A stretch of DNA of 64,000 nucleotides from Loripinus fragilis (GCA_964019695.1 OZ026515.1:136086549-136150548), one strand, 5' to 3'; positions 22,446 to 35,855 are shown, numbered from the stretch's first letter. Program-made: numbers and translations. The notes: generated by a model from the sequence alone, not told the origin.

Positions 22446-25111
22446 CAATGCAACATGTGAACTCGTAATAATTAATCAAAATATGAAATACACGAACAGA
22501 ATTGTATTAAATTAATTCATTTGTACTTGTCCAAGGACAACCTGAATGAAAATGTACCAGTCGGACAAGTCCGCCATGGTACTTCCACAGCCCTGCTAGA
22601 TGAATCTATTACATTTGTGCTGCTGCTTCCATCATGCGTGCTTACCTCCATTTTATTTTCATAAACATAACTAGGGTAGACCTTTGCAGCAGAAGTGTTA
22701 CTGTAGAAACATCTACAAAATATATAAATAATGTCTCACAAAGTATTAGATTTTAAACCAATGCGATCCAGTATGATCCGCAACTATATACTTAGGCAAT
22801 ACAGCCTATCAGTTACTTTTTCAGTTTTTAAGCAGCCAGGGCCCCAAATTACAATGCTTCATTAAAGTTAAGGATGGCTTAAGGGTATAATTGATATTTA
22901 GCATGTTACAGAGTACAATTAATGTAAAGAAAATGCCAGGATCAGTGCAGTACTTATGGTCAAAGATATAATAGTGATCTACAGAAATAATGAAACTATT
23001 TTGATTTAAGTTTGAAACGTATATTTTTCACTTCCTAAAATTCAATTCTTAAGTCTCCCTTTACTTTAAAGGGGCATTGTAATTTTCGGCCCAAGTGATT
23101 AACTACACGCTTGGGTAAGTAATGGACGTACGTAAGCTTATGTGTAGATTAGTTTAGAGCAATGATCTAATCTAGCTGATTAAGTAGATAATCACAAAAT
23201 CTATAAGATTTTTCAATCATTTGAGAATGACCATGACTTTTAAGCTTGTCGTTCACCCTGAGTCATAAATTCTACACATCGTCTCATTGAGAGAAACATT
23301 GGAGTGTAGTTTCATGAGATCGTTCATATGCTTCATGAGATATTCAGTAAACAGGCGGACTAACGGACTGACATATGGGCTAACAGAAGAAATCCATTCC
23401 TATAACCTCAGTTATAAGCCTCCTGTAAGATAGTTAATATAAAAACAAGAGGGCACTTGGCCCCTGGTCAATCACCTGAGAGTTATTAATTATAAGGTCA
23501 TAGGAAAGCATTACTCCTCCAAGATACCAGTTTTTTCAATTTTGATAGAACAACAAGTTCCATAGAAAAGTTTCCATCATGTAGAACCCATCATGTAGAA
23601 CATCGACTTTGCTTTTAGATAGTCTATGTAAACCTTGTTAACCCAGGGCCTGCCAATTTTGGTCCCAGGGGCATCATGGTAGAGGGTAAATGAATCACGA
23701 TACATACGCAACATCAACACATTTTAAAAGGCCTAGTGACACCATTACGAGGGGGGGGGCCCAATACACTGAAGGACTTTAAAAGGCAAAAATTTAAGAA
23801 AATTATTATTTATTGCACCCAGAACATTTTTAGCCTTCTTTAATGGGTAAAATGGGCTGGTAACGACCAGGGGTAACGACTCTCTGCTTCTATCGAAAAC
23901 TAATACCAACGCTTTTACAAACACTGGCCACCACCAGCTACGTATATCAGGTTTACTATGTTTTGCACGTGGCGTCCCTATGAATCAATGAAGCCAAATA
24001 TTATATCATTTCACATGCAGCTTGTACATATACATGTATAAGAAACACTGTAGCTTTAGTTTCTTAATATACATATACAACGGTTGTCCGAACATGAACG
24101 ATTTGGCGCAATTGGTATGTTGCAAGCTGGAGTGCGTGTTTCTGAAGTCACGTGATATTATAATTGTCATCCGTTAACTGGAAAGTGCCTAAGAGATCGT
24201 TATCAGGCAACAGGAACAGTGAAATATCACGTAGGTCTGGTTAACCAAAATGACGAACTGTCATTAAGATGGCAACTTACGTCAAGTGTATCGACGATAT
24301 TTGCATCGACAATATCCGTACCGACTGGCTACCGTCAGCGCCAGACAAATAGTAGGGCTCAGAAGGTAATTTGTATCTAGATTTTTAATAAAAATATTTT
24401 TATACAATAACTTTAAATCGACAAATTCAAATTGCAACTTTAGAATCTAAGGTTATTGCTATTCGATAGACTGTTGCCCTAATAACATCTATTATTTTGG
24501 TATGAAATCCAAAAACATGTTTAGCTGACATGTTGATGTTCATTGTTGCCAAATCTCAATGAAATTGACCCATTAAAATAAGAAAACTCTATGAATTTCA
24601 GTTTTTTTGTTTTTAAAGTCATTCAGTGTATGTAATGAAAGCGCATTCATAATCCATTCTGCGAATGCGTTAGGTTTCTATACTGTATGCTAAACAAAAG
24701 ATCAATCTTGAGCCTTTATCGTTCTGACTTATTTAGGTGGAGACTTTAGAAAGCGCACACTCATACACATTGGATAGCAAAGAAATATTTTAACGGATTT
24801 AGGAAGGCATTCTGTATTTTCTAAAAAGTGTACTTTGCATATCCACAGTTTTGGTCTTAACTTCCTTTTAGCTGCTTAAGCACTGTCTGATTAGTACCTA
24901 ATTGCTTCCTCTTACGTTGAAGCATTAAAAAAAGATGTAAAACTTGAAAATATACCGATACGGTATGTACGGTTCTTGAAAATGGGCATTTTGTGTTTGG
25001 GTAAATTAAGGACAACTTATTCGGTATTTTAAAACAGACTAGATCACACACATCCCAAAATAAAATGTTTTAAAAGGCATTCATTTTTTCTAATGTTTCC
25101 TCTTCTGTATA
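22446..25111. other. Gene-free stretch
   Basis: About 2.7 kb with no supported ORF. At ~23445-23490, ACAAGAGGGCACTTGGCCCC followed by ATCACCTGAG resembles the start of a dispersed mollusc repeat, but only this fragment is visible. A G run lies near 23750. The 64-residue ORF at 24857-25051 is unsupported. Confidence 0.5.
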
Positions 25112-25113
25112 TA

Positions 25114-26437
25114 CGAGGGCTGTTCAAATATGAATGCAAGTGGCTTCATAACTTTCTTCACATATATGCTACGACAAAATGGTAAACGTTTCTATAAAGG
25201 ACTGTATGTCACCTTTAAAGTGGCACCAGACCAAATGAAAAATACAGTATATTTATCGAGTTATAGCCCTTTGAATGAGGGTCACGTGTGTATACTAACA
25301 AACTCAATGCTTCGAACATATACCAGTGATAGAGACAAGCGTATAATTCTTCGAAGAACAGGTGAAATTTCTTGAAATTTTTAAGGAAGTATCCCCATAC
25401 TCTTACATAATGATTCTGTGAAAGTTGCGAAAATCCGACATGCTTTTGTTAAATTACAACGAATCGTTTTCACTAAAGTCTCTTTATACTTGCAAATAGA
25501 TGGTAAACAAAACATCACCTTTCAGTTTTCAGTTAAAGTTATCTATAACAAAATGCATGAAACAACATTTAAACTAGTTTTAACTCAAAGACAATATGTT
25601 GATCGCTCATACTGAGTTGTTGCTACAAATTATTAATGGATAATGGGTAATTTCTAACCTCTGAAAAGCATTTTTATCAAGTCAAAAATGCCTTAAGTGA
25701 AAGGGGTTATAGAATTTATACTTATTTTTTTATCATAACATTGCGGCTTTATTCTAAATTTGAACATAAACTTTAAGTTTGACCACTTTAGGCATTATCT
25801 ACAATAAAATTACTTACCTGGTCTTGATGACTAGACAGATTGAACATGTTTTAATTAATTTAAACACGTAATTCAGAAGCAGAAACATGCTTGAAAAATT
25901 ATATAAAGTGGGATAACTCTGTAAATAGAGGACGGATTATTTTGAAAACTTCCTTATGACATATTTAGCATGTTTTCAGCAAAACGTAAAGAAAACAACA
26001 CAGCGATGTTTATTATTCCATCACCAGTAGATAACTCAAAATGACGTTTATCATAAATTAATGACGTCACAAACGTGCCTGTTTACTCGATATTGAAACA
26101 GGATTATATAAATTTTTTCCTGCAAGCAACTTTTAAATTGTTACTTAACTTGCATTTAAAATTTGGTGCCATTTTGTCTAAAACTTACAAAGATATGACA
26201 CTATATCATAGATGTACCAAAACGTGCATTGCAATTTCCTTCATAAAAAACTTCAGTATACAGGAATGGCCTTTATTTAAGGGTCTGTAACTCGAGAAAT
26301 AAAGTTAGTGTTTCTTTATGGTTGGTGCCATTTTAAAGGCGACACATATTTCTTTCCAGAAAGGTATAACATTTTGTCGTAGCATATATGTGAAGAAAGT
26401 TATGAAGCTACTTGCATTCATATTTGAACAGCCCTCG
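25114..26437. mobile_element. Full-length foldback element with mariner-type ends
   Basis: A 1324 bp element flanked by TA at 25112-25113 and 26438-26439. The outer ~68 bp are inverted repeats with one mismatch (CGAGGGCTGTTCAAATATGA... at both ends). Similarity between arms continues inward with more divergence (for example CCTTTAAAGTGGCACCA against its right-arm counterpart), so each half is essentially one arm. The CGAGGG start and TA flank resemble the MITE at 7276-8231, but the internal sequence differs. ORFs of 81, 65 and 71 residues lie in the arms with no domain and are taken as chance. Confidence 0.85.
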
Positions 26438-26574
26438 TAATGAAATATGAGACGGTTCTTTTGACTACCTACAATGCTGTTTTATTTTTTAACATGAAAA
26501 ATAATTTTCTATTACACACTCTTTTTATTTCTTAATAAGACATTAGGTGTCTTATAAGTCGAAAACGACTGGAC

Positions 26575-26893
26575 TTCGATATAAATGTACATATAGGTTA
26601 AGCCCCCTGGTGGCTTATGTTGCTGTTCGTTTTAAGTCGGTGGTATTGTTGTTGGTGATTCATTGTTGATTGTTACTCTCCTTGTGGGAGTCAGTAATTG
26701 TTCTGTATTTTGTTGTGCGTTACTTTATTTTCACCATAATTTTGCAATCATCTTGATGGGGAAGAGAGAGTTGGTTGCTTTGCTTTTATTTTTTCATTCC
26801 TAGTGCCTTGTGATTGTTGTGTGGCTCTTCCTTACGGTGCCACGTGTTTGTCTACAGTTGTGATTGTGGTATTTCCTGATCATACTCACTATT
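26575..26893 (+). repeat. Family A retroelement tail copy
   Basis: Starts in a decayed head (GTACATATAGGTTAAGCCCC), then CTGGTGGCTTATGTTGCTGT, GATGGGGAAGAGAGAGTTGG and TTTCCTGATCATACTCAC at the 3' end. Confidence 0.75.
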
Positions 26894-28204
26894 TTTGAGT
26901 TGAGAGAGTAATTATATGTTAAAAGTGGTAGAATACGATGCTTATTGAATTACTTTTAACAGCATTGACACTATTAAAGCCATAAAAAATGTAAAATGAA
27001 AATTGTAAATGTTTAACAGAAGGATAATATTTTATGATTAATCATACATGTAGACTCAGATAACCAAATGTTTAAGTGTAAACTTTGTTTTTATTTTCTT
27101 GCCTACCGCAAGGTCCGTATTAGCACGTGTTTGGTGCTCGATAAAACTACCATAATAATGTTTTAAGTACCCTCAGCATAAGTTTGGATTCTCAAAAGCA
27201 CCCTCTTCGTGAGACAACATATGCTTTGGTTTGAAAGCAGAAAAAAGTATCTGGTGGTCTGATTGATGCTTTTTTATCAGTTTTAGGTGTCTTACAAGTG
27301 GAAACGACTAGACATCTATATGAATTTTATGGTATGAATGCCGCAAAAATATAAAAGGAACGAATTAAATTTTTGGAATGTTCATGGAATCATGAATACT
27401 TTGGGTCTCTTGCAAAGTAAGTTAACTTTGCAGGAGACCCGAAGTATTCATGATTCCATGAACAGACCAAAGATTGAATTTATTGCTCATATTTAAACTT
27501 TATCATAAACATCTAAAATATAAAAAAAAATATTTATAGTTTAGGAAACATAACAGTTTTGTAATTAATGTGAAATAATGTTAACGGCTTTGTCTGAGTA
27601 TAAAATGGAAAAGGGGAACAGCCAGCGTAAACACGGACAGCCAATGGTGCAAACAAGTGGCTAGCTTTGCACGTGGAACTCTGGTGTGACTCGCTGTCAA
27701 TCGCAACACCAGTGTCGCTTCTGGCAAATGAGCTAGATGTTTGAAGCATATCAAACGGGCAAGTGAGCTTGTCAGATGTCAATCATAGTTATGCCATTCA
27801 TGAGACTATGAACGGTTGCAAAAATCTTAAGATTCATTAAAGGATTTCTACGAAAATGTAAATATTAATGTATGACAATAAGAAATGTTTTGTTACTGTT
27901 TTGTTTTAACTGAGAATTTCGATAAAGCAGTTATTTCACCATTTTTATCAAACCCTTTTAAATCTTAGACTAGTAAACTACTACTAAATCAAAAGTTTCT
28001 CTGTACAATCTCCCTTCTAAGCTGATAGCCCCATCAGAGAGATAGTATGTTAGAAAGAAGGACTCAAGTTAAGTGGGCCATTTTTTTAAGTCGTAGATTT
28101 TGTTAAATATCAGTTAGACGGGGGCCAGTCTACGTATGTACAGCAGCCATGGAGCATCGTGTTTTCTATGCATTGTAAGAAAATCATTTTGTTATAGCGC
28201 TTGT
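26894..28204. other. Gene-free stretch with a strong hairpin
   Basis: At 27373-27463 TGTTCATGGAATCATGAATA...GCAAAGT pairs with ACTTTGC...TATTCATGATTCCATGAACA, leaving a ~6 base loop. An 82-residue ORF at 27534-27782 (-) is unsupported. Nothing else is recognised. Confidence 0.6.
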
Positions 28205-28775
28205 CTGTTCAAAGTTAAGTTCGTCCAAACCGTTGACATTTTCATGAGTTTTCTTGAGCCAATCCGTTGACATAATACTGCATATAAAGGTATAATTTGT
28301 GTTGAACTAGCTAGTCAAATCCGTCAACAATTGCCGCTTACACGTCTAACATAATCAACTATTTCTCAAAAACCAGCCAAGGGATTTTATTACGGTTTTC
28401 GGCGTCAGGATCAGAATTGAATTGTGCATCGTAGTTTATAGATATGATACGGATATATACATGCAGTTTCAAAGGAATGACAAGAAAATATTTGGGTCAT
28501 CGCTTCAAAAATTATCAGCACAGAAAAAGACATTTCAATGAACCGATACACGCAACTGTGTATATTTTTCGCCACAGAACTTGTCGTTTTATGCAGATAA
28601 ATCAATTCTACGTGCGGTAATTTGGATCGTTCGGCTGATGCATGCTTAATACAGTAATCATATTTGATACAATGAGACACCTACCTTGCCTGTGTTGAAT
28701 GGTCCGCCATCTTGGGTGGTCCGCTCCGCTTCAAAAAAACGGCCGATCCGGAGCTCGATACAGACAGTGATTTAT
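28205..28775 (-). repeat. Dispersed repeat family H (copy 2)
   Basis: Reverse-strand copy of 17777-18340. On the minus strand the ATGGCGGACC start is kept, but the next codons read GCAAGGTAGGTG: a stop in frame, and also a good match to a splice donor. The 89-residue frame at 28411-28680 is the remainder. Confidence 0.65.
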
Positions 28776-28917
28776 ACACAGAAAGACAATTTAAGGATTT
28801 AGATTGTTTATATATTCAAAGCAATATAGACTTGACTACATGTAAAATTAGCGTGCATTTAATATTTCCAGATAACTGCATTCAAAGTGGGTGTTTATTT
28901 AAATCACGCTTCAACAC

Positions 28918-29325
28918 ACTGGTAAATGTATACGTCGACTTGGTGGTATTTACGCGTATTGCCGGTACTTCATCGACCGGAAGTGGTAGATATTGGTGTT
29001 AATACTGTATATAATAACATGTCATATGCCTAAAGGACTATAGAATCAGATCATTTTAAGTATTCGGCATGCACATGGCGATTTATGTAAGCATTTAGGA
29101 AAAGATTCGAGTACCGATCTGGATGATCGGTACTCGAATCTATTTCTAAATGCTTACACAAATCGCCATACACATACTGAATGCTTAAAAATGATCTAAT
29201 TCTATAGGTATATGGCATGTTTTTCTATATAGTATTAACACCAATATCTACCACTTCCGGTCTATGAAGTACCGGCAATACGCGTAAATACCACCAAATC
29301 GACGTATACATTTACCAGTGTGCGT
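28918..29325. repeat. ~400 bp palindrome
   Basis: Arms of ~200 bp: CACTGGTAAATGTATACGTC at the left pairs with GACGTATACATTTACCAGTG at the right. The centre GATTCGAGTACCGAT-(7)-ATCGGTACTCGAATC is near 29104-29140. The last ~36 bases of the window (63965-64000) match the arm next to the centre, so at least one more copy exists. Confidence 0.85.
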
Positions 29326-31409
29326 ACAGTACAGTTCCAAATGGTTTAACCCTCTATACTGAAAATCACAAACATTTAAATGATTAAATCCCATTTTCAT
29401 TGTTTTCCATAATGATCGGCTCCTATTCGATTAAAAATATGACAACCCACTTTGGAAGTCATTGTCAATGTTTGACTGTTTGACAGCCAATGTATTGTGA
29501 TAACGTTAGCAAAGCTCTGTGCAAGAGAGTACTGAACTGCATATATATTTGGGTTCTTCTAATGGAACGAATTTGATCTTTGAGAATATGTAGAATACTT
29601 ATTCCAAACTGAAAGGTGATTTGTGAATTAGAATTAACACGAATGTGATTTGATATGAGTTTATAAATAAAATGCACACAAAAATCGAATATTTATTTCC
29701 AATGAAAGTTTAGAGTATCATAGTGTCTTATAATGTTTCTCCTATTTGGTAACAGAGATAACACGGTGGAATTTACCAATTTCTTCAAAGCAGTAAACTT
29801 CAATTTTCTTTTTTGTGAAGAGAAACTGAAATATATTCTGAACTAGTTCTGAAATGCATTCTGAATTAATCCCAAAATGCTTGTTAGGTCAATACTTGAA
29901 AGAGCAGTGCAAGCAGCATGGATTAGAGGTTATAGGAGATTGCTAACATAAACAGCTAAGCCCTCCTTTTAGATAACGAAAAAATGCATACTTTGTATTT
30001 TTTTTTTTTTCTGTACCAACAACCTTTTATTAAATTGTCGGTTTGGGTAAATGCATATGGCGTATAGTGGATGTTAGACCATTATTAAGCTTTATATATA
30101 AAGCGAATGATTTCATTTAATTGTATAATGTTATCAATGATTATATTACATTTGCTATATTTCATATGGTAACGTATTCAACACTATTCAACGTTTATAT
30201 CTAATTTAATTATAGAACAAATGTAATCAATTATGTTATCTAATATAAATGCGACTATTTGGAATATGAATATCTGCAAAAACAAACAAAACTATGAAAT
30301 GTGTTCAGACAATATTTCAACTTCAGAAGCATGGATGGATAAGTAACGTAACACATTTAAAGATTCCCCTACACACATCAAAACTTTTAATTCAATTACA
30401 AAAACATAAGTGTCAAATAAGGTAGGTTCAGAAAATTATAAGGTAGCTAGCTTTTTATTTGTGTTAAAATCAAGAAATTTTTACCTTGAGGTCTGGTGAT
30501 TTTAATTACAGTCTGAACTTCAAATTACACATAAGTATTGTATTTAACACCCTCTGAAACGATAAAGCCCCCACAGCCAGAGTGCACCTCATAGTCTAGT
30601 ATTTGCTGCACGCGGAACCGACTGACAGTTACCAGTCTATTCTTAACTTCAAACATAGAAAACAAACACAGTTTACATGTTGGCGCGCTTTAATGTCATT
30701 TTCTGCGCAGGCGCGATACTAAAGGATCGACCTGTCTGCTATGGGACATCACGACTGAAAAGTCGGGTTTGTGCTGTTACGCGGTGCGCATTACTCAAAA
30801 CACCAACGTTAAAAAGTAACAAGCGTTAAATACCTATAGATAATCCTTCAATGGGGATATCTAGTCATTTTGGGTAGCCAAATCATAACAATGATAGGTA
30901 TTACGGTATTCAGCCATAGACTGATCATATCGTATGCACTAAAACATTTTTGAAAACATTCTCCGCATGGCATTTTCATTGAAACCGTTTCAGTGACACG
31001 TGTGACGCGCTTGATAAACAATATTGAATCAGCCAATCGGGCGAATCACATGACTCTGTGACGCATTCGGTAAACAAATATGTCACATGTACCCACAGTG
31101 CTCAAATCAGACAGGTCAGTATTTGATAAAATGCTTCCGGTCGATGGCAATGGTTTTAATGTAGGCAAATGAGCAGCGTGACATGGATGGACGTTGTAGA
31201 CCTTGATGAGATCTATTTAAGAAATGCTTGTAAAAGCCCTGCCAGTAACACAGCTTACTTAACCCTTAGATCTTCTCATTGCCGAAGTACCTGCCGTCCA
31301 TCACACATAACACCGAACTTATTTTTGTTTGGCTAAAACTTGCTGTGATTTGATACAGTGCAGTATACCCCATAGCAATCAACACGGCACGATCTCTTGC
31401 TCGAATCTA
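29326..31409. other. Gene-free stretch
   Basis: No gene recognised. The 70-residue (29465-29677) and 62-residue (30848-31036) minus-strand ORFs have no known domain. Base composition rises toward GC near 30600-30800 without an ORF. Confidence 0.5.
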
Positions 31410-31641
31410 TCAAGGGGGCCAATCACGTGATACACATGTGGTAATCTCACACGTTTTGTTTAGTTTTTTCGCTCGATTCAAGGTATGTTTCACAATTATT
31501 TTCCTGCTTTTTGGTGGCTTTCAGAAATGTCACCTAGTGCAGAGTACCCAGACTAGGAAGCTCTTCCTTATGGCGCTTAAGTTTTAGACAAGAGTTCTAT
31601 AGTTCTCTTAAACATCGCCGCAAGGTTGTGCAATGTTAGTT

Positions 31642-31908
31642 GGTAGGAATCACATGTTTGCCAAGCAGTGCTTTGTTTGAGCGGTTTACCTGCGCACAAT
31701 ATTCTGCAGCAACAGTATTATATTTGTTAAATTACAATTGGCGAATAAATGATGACAGACATATATTCTACACAGTTAAAGTGGGATTTGCAGCGAAATC
31801 TAGAAAGAAATGTCAATGGTAGGAATCACACTGTATGATAGGAATCACACTGATTATTTTTATCAGGATGGATAGGTCTCATATGCAATCAAAATGGATA
31901 GGAATCAC
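31642..31908 (+). other. Subterminal motif cluster, left arm of foldback II
   Basis: GGTAGGAATCACA at 31642-31654 and 31818-31830, GATAGGAATCACA at 31837-31849, GGATAGGAATCACG at 31896-31908 (one variant). Spacings between starts are 176, 19 and 59 bp. Confidence 0.8.
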
Positions 31909-32313
31909 GCTTGTAAATTGCTATATGAAAATTGCATGGATTGTATACTACACGACTGTTGTGTATGTAATGTACATGGTATAAATGGCCCAGGTAATAT
32001 GTTACATAAACGTATCATACACATGGCATCACATGGTAACAAAAATCAGCACAAGGCTAATAGGTAGGTTGTATCAATTAAGAATAAACACTGAATAAAA
32101 TGTTCACAAGAGCTCAATTTAGTGGGGAAACTTGAGACAGCTTCAGTCCTTATGAGCCACTGGTCTAAAATATATATATGGTTTCTCACAAATGTTCCCA
32201 AGTATTCCCTCTTCTAAAATCTTACAAATGTTTCCACTCTGCTGGAAAAAACCCTGGTCACTTGAGCTAAAACAAAAGAAAATAAACCTGTTGAAATGGC
32301 ATTTTCTTTAAAA

Positions 32314-32345
32314 GTAAGTAAGGGTGCAAAGATCAGGAATCGATT
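32314..32345 (-). repeat. Minimal family B tail fragment
   Basis: GTAAGTAAGGGTGCAAAGAT followed by CAGGAATCGAT only: the terminal ~30 bp of family B. Confidence 0.6.
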
Positions 32346-34708
32346 TTGTTCTTTGAACCCTTTGTTCAAAATCACTAGCACAATCATATCTATCCAAAAC
32401 CTCGAAAGGACTAAGGGAGATAAAAATCAGCCTTGTGTGAGTCCATCAGTAGTACATGAATGTTTCTTCACTCCATAACTTTTATATCATTTGAGGTATT
32501 TTGATTATATTTGGTAGGAATATGTAAAAGAATGCTCTCCCTTTCTTCCAATTTGAGCCGTTTCCTTTCAATGAGCTTGAATGGTGACACCTTGTGTACT
32601 TAATAGCTTATATCACCTTTGAGCCGTTTTAATGTAACTTGTTAAAGACAGTATGTTACATGCAATAATGGTGGTTACTAATCATCCTTTCAGTGTATGC
32701 TCCATAACTTTCATTTCCTATGAAATGTTTTGATGTTATTTCATAGAGATATATTTTATGTCAAGATGGTAAGCAAAAAGTGCCTAATCAATGCCACAAA
32801 ATGATAAAACAGTATCTGATCTGGTTTTGCACTGTTTGCTTATGTTTTATAAAATCGAGTAATGCTATATGGGTTAAAGGTATATCTAAACTTTGTTTCA
32901 GGTGTTTAAAGATGGTTAAAAAGAAGAGCAAGCTCAGTCTGCACAGATGAAAAAGAAAAGCAGTAATTGTCTCGCCATTCAAAAGATATGAAACAGAACT
33001 ACCCATGAATGGCTGCTCTCCATTTAAATCCCCATGACATAAATCAGAATTTCCTATACTCTCTGTTTGACCTGGTGCACTACCTCCCCCATCCACACAC
33101 CCACGCGCGCGTGCACATGACGAAAATTCTTTGATCCAACCATGAAATAAGTCCAAGGGGAGTTTCTATGCTATGCGCCATGCCTTTGAAAAGACAAAGT
33201 CTTAGCACATTATCTGCATCCCTTCTCTGTCGACTATGGCGGTGGTATTGGCAAATAGCAGTTTGGACCTAAGTCTTACTGGAAAGACTGATCTGGATAC
33301 AAATTGTTTGACATCCTGTTAAGTTGGAAATGACAGGAATTGGTTGAATTTTCCAACATGAAGTGAATTAAAAAATACCGACGCCCATTGACTTCTTTTA
33401 TTATTTTTTAATCGCTTTAGCTTTTTATGATTTATATTATACCTGATCTTGACTAGATTTGGAGAGGATTGCATGGTTATGCAGGGGCTGTTTATCTGAT
33501 CCACTTGCTTCCAATCTTGCCACCCCTTTAAACCCAACTAGAGATCCAAAAGGACCAGAATCACTCACCTTGACGAGACTGATCATAATTAATCTACTTT
33601 GAAAAAATGAATGCATGATTCTAGCAAATCTTAATATCCATATTGTCACAATATCTTCCACAAAGTTACAGCTCAATCCAACATATGGCTTAAGAGACGA
33701 AATTATGAAGAAAATCAAAGTGGCTGCCATATAAGATATCCAAATAGAGTCACAATGTCTAATCTAAGATTCGAAGTTGTCCACAAGCCCCTACCCCTAC
33801 CAAGGTTTGGCTTAATCAAACATATGGTGCGGGAGGAAATGTTGTTTTAAGAATTTCATGATGACTGCCATGGCCCCCATTTTGGGTATTAAAGCGTAAT
33901 TATTTAAGCATATTGCCAGAGTACGCCAAGCCAAGTTTCAGTTCTATATAAGATTAAGTTTTCGAGGAGATTTCAAGATTGCTGTCACTGCAGCCATCTT
34001 GGATATCGTCGCTTATAGCAACTATGAATCTCAATTTATGTATCAATGCCTCCACAAAAGTTCCAGTAAAATCTGACATTTAGTTTGGAAAGAGGAATAA
34101 TTTGAATAGTTTAAAAGAGACTCAATGGTAGCTGTTTAGGAAATTGATACTGAACGATTTTAGCACTCCTCAATATCCATTTTGCCTGGATACTTTCAAA
34201 CAAGTTTTTGCACAGTCCAACAAATGTTATGGAAGTAATTCTTGAAGAATTTAAGGATTGCTGCATGGTCGACCAAATACCAAAGCCAAACAATTTTATC
34301 AATTTGGAATGTTCATACTACCTAACTGCTATCTATCAAGTTTCATCTTATATTTATGCTTCTTCTGTGGGAGATGTCGAATATATCATGCGTCGATCCA
34401 GATAGGGGGACAGGGGGTCAGGACCACCCCACCCTCCCTGAAAAATTACATAGCTGTAGGATTTCTTAGCAACACTGGTTTGGATCTCCTGTAAAAATCT
34501 CAAAAACAGGATTGGCCGCTTTTCCTCTCTCCTCACTAGAAATAAAAGGTCAAGAGCTGGCAGATACTCTCTTACAAAACATTCTGGGTCTACACATGAA
34601 TATTCAGTCAATGATAGAAACAGATAGATGAACATATCAATAACGGAGAACAAACCACAGCATAAGTAGACTGCTCAGCCAGCTCTAGTTTCGATTTACA
34701 CAAAGGAA

Positions 34709-34954
34709 TGTGATTCCTATCTATTTTGCTACTCCAAATTTCAAGTGTGATTCCTACCATACCGTGTGATTCCTACCATCGTCTTCCGTTGCCATTTTTC
34801 AATGCAAGGAATCGCAATCCTACACTCAATCTATAGAAAACTTAATTCTATTCACTAAAGGTAAAGGCCAAAATGTATAAACAAACCTTAGATTCAATAA
34901 ATGAGTCAATTAGCTTTCATCGGGGTATGTATTGACAAAAATGTGATTCCTACC
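34709..34954 (-). other. Subterminal motif cluster, right arm of foldback II
   Basis: TGTGATTCCTA(T/C)C at 34709-34721, 34746-34758, 34765-34777 and 34942-34954. Measured inward from the right end the spacings are 177, 19 and 37 bp, nearly mirroring the left arm. Confidence 0.8.
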
Positions 34955-35185
34955 AAGTCAGTTGGACAAACTTTGCGCGGATGTTCACAAGAACTACACG
35001 TTTATGTTAAAATCGGTCAACGACAGTATGATCCGCTGTAAAGCTGGGGTACTCTGCACCCAGTGTCTTTTCTGAAATCGGTCGAAAACCCCACGAAAAA
35101 TCGTTTGACATACCTTCAATCGAGGCGAAAACATGCACAAAAATGTGAGATTACCAATTGCGTATCACGTGATTGGCCACCCTGT

Positions 35186-35855
35186 CTATACAAAATTTTG
35201 TGTGTTGCTCACGTCTGTAAACCCGCCTTAGAACTGATTTTACGCGACACTACGTTTGTTAATACCTTCTTATTCTCAGTCCGTGCATGACGACTGAGTA
35301 ATAATATACTGCACAACCTTTGTTAATGCTAGTACCGACTAGAGAAATATTCTTCTCTATTCGATGAAACGAGCAGAATGTTTAGTTTATGGTGTAATTA
35401 TCAGCCCAATAATATGAGAAATAGTTTTATCCGGTTCCGCGTGAAGACATGTACTATGTAATTAAGCAGCAAAGTTTGGTTTTACCATAGACATAGCGTT
35501 AAGTGTGGTTGATAGGGCATGCGTTTAAATCTAAGATAAAATACATTTTAATGACAAATGAACTGTGGACATTAAACTAGAGATTCCAGGGTATCATTTG
35601 GTAATATTTTATGGGGATTTTTTTAAAATCGATTTTTAATGTAAAAGTGGGCCATTTGTAATAAAAAACCGTTATACGTCCGTTCAATTATTGTAGTTCA
35701 TTAGAGTTGTGCAATAGCTTGCACATATGTCTAGATCAGCACAATTCTGTTTTCTCTCTAGGTTAATAGAATGTGTTCTAGCTGTAGCTGAACATGCCAT
35801 ATTTAGCCTTACCACAAAATTTATACAGCTGAAGGTATCAAACATAGCTATTGCA
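35186..35855. other. No recognisable feature
   Basis: Non-coding AT-rich sequence between foldback II and a MITE. Confidence 0.5.

Larger units (their letters stand above)
31410..35185. mobile_element. Foldback element II with mirrored 13 bp motifs
   Basis: Inverted arms ~31410-31910 and ~34705-35185: GGCCAATCACGTGATAC at the left pairs with GTATCACGTGATTGGCC at the right, and GTGCAGAGTACCC-type sequence with its complement. Each arm carries four copies of a GGTAGGAATCACA motif, inverted between arms. The ~2.8 kb interior holds no intact ORF; it contains a short family B fragment and phrases such as GTGGCTGCCATATAAGATAT typical of degenerate dispersed repeats. Outer limits are approximate and no target duplication was identified. 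Confidence 0.78.

Noticed and set aside
32788..33156. 122-residue minus-strand ORF
   Set aside because: Sits in the repeat-filled interior of foldback II; no domain and low-complexity hydrophobic stretches from AT-rich sequence.
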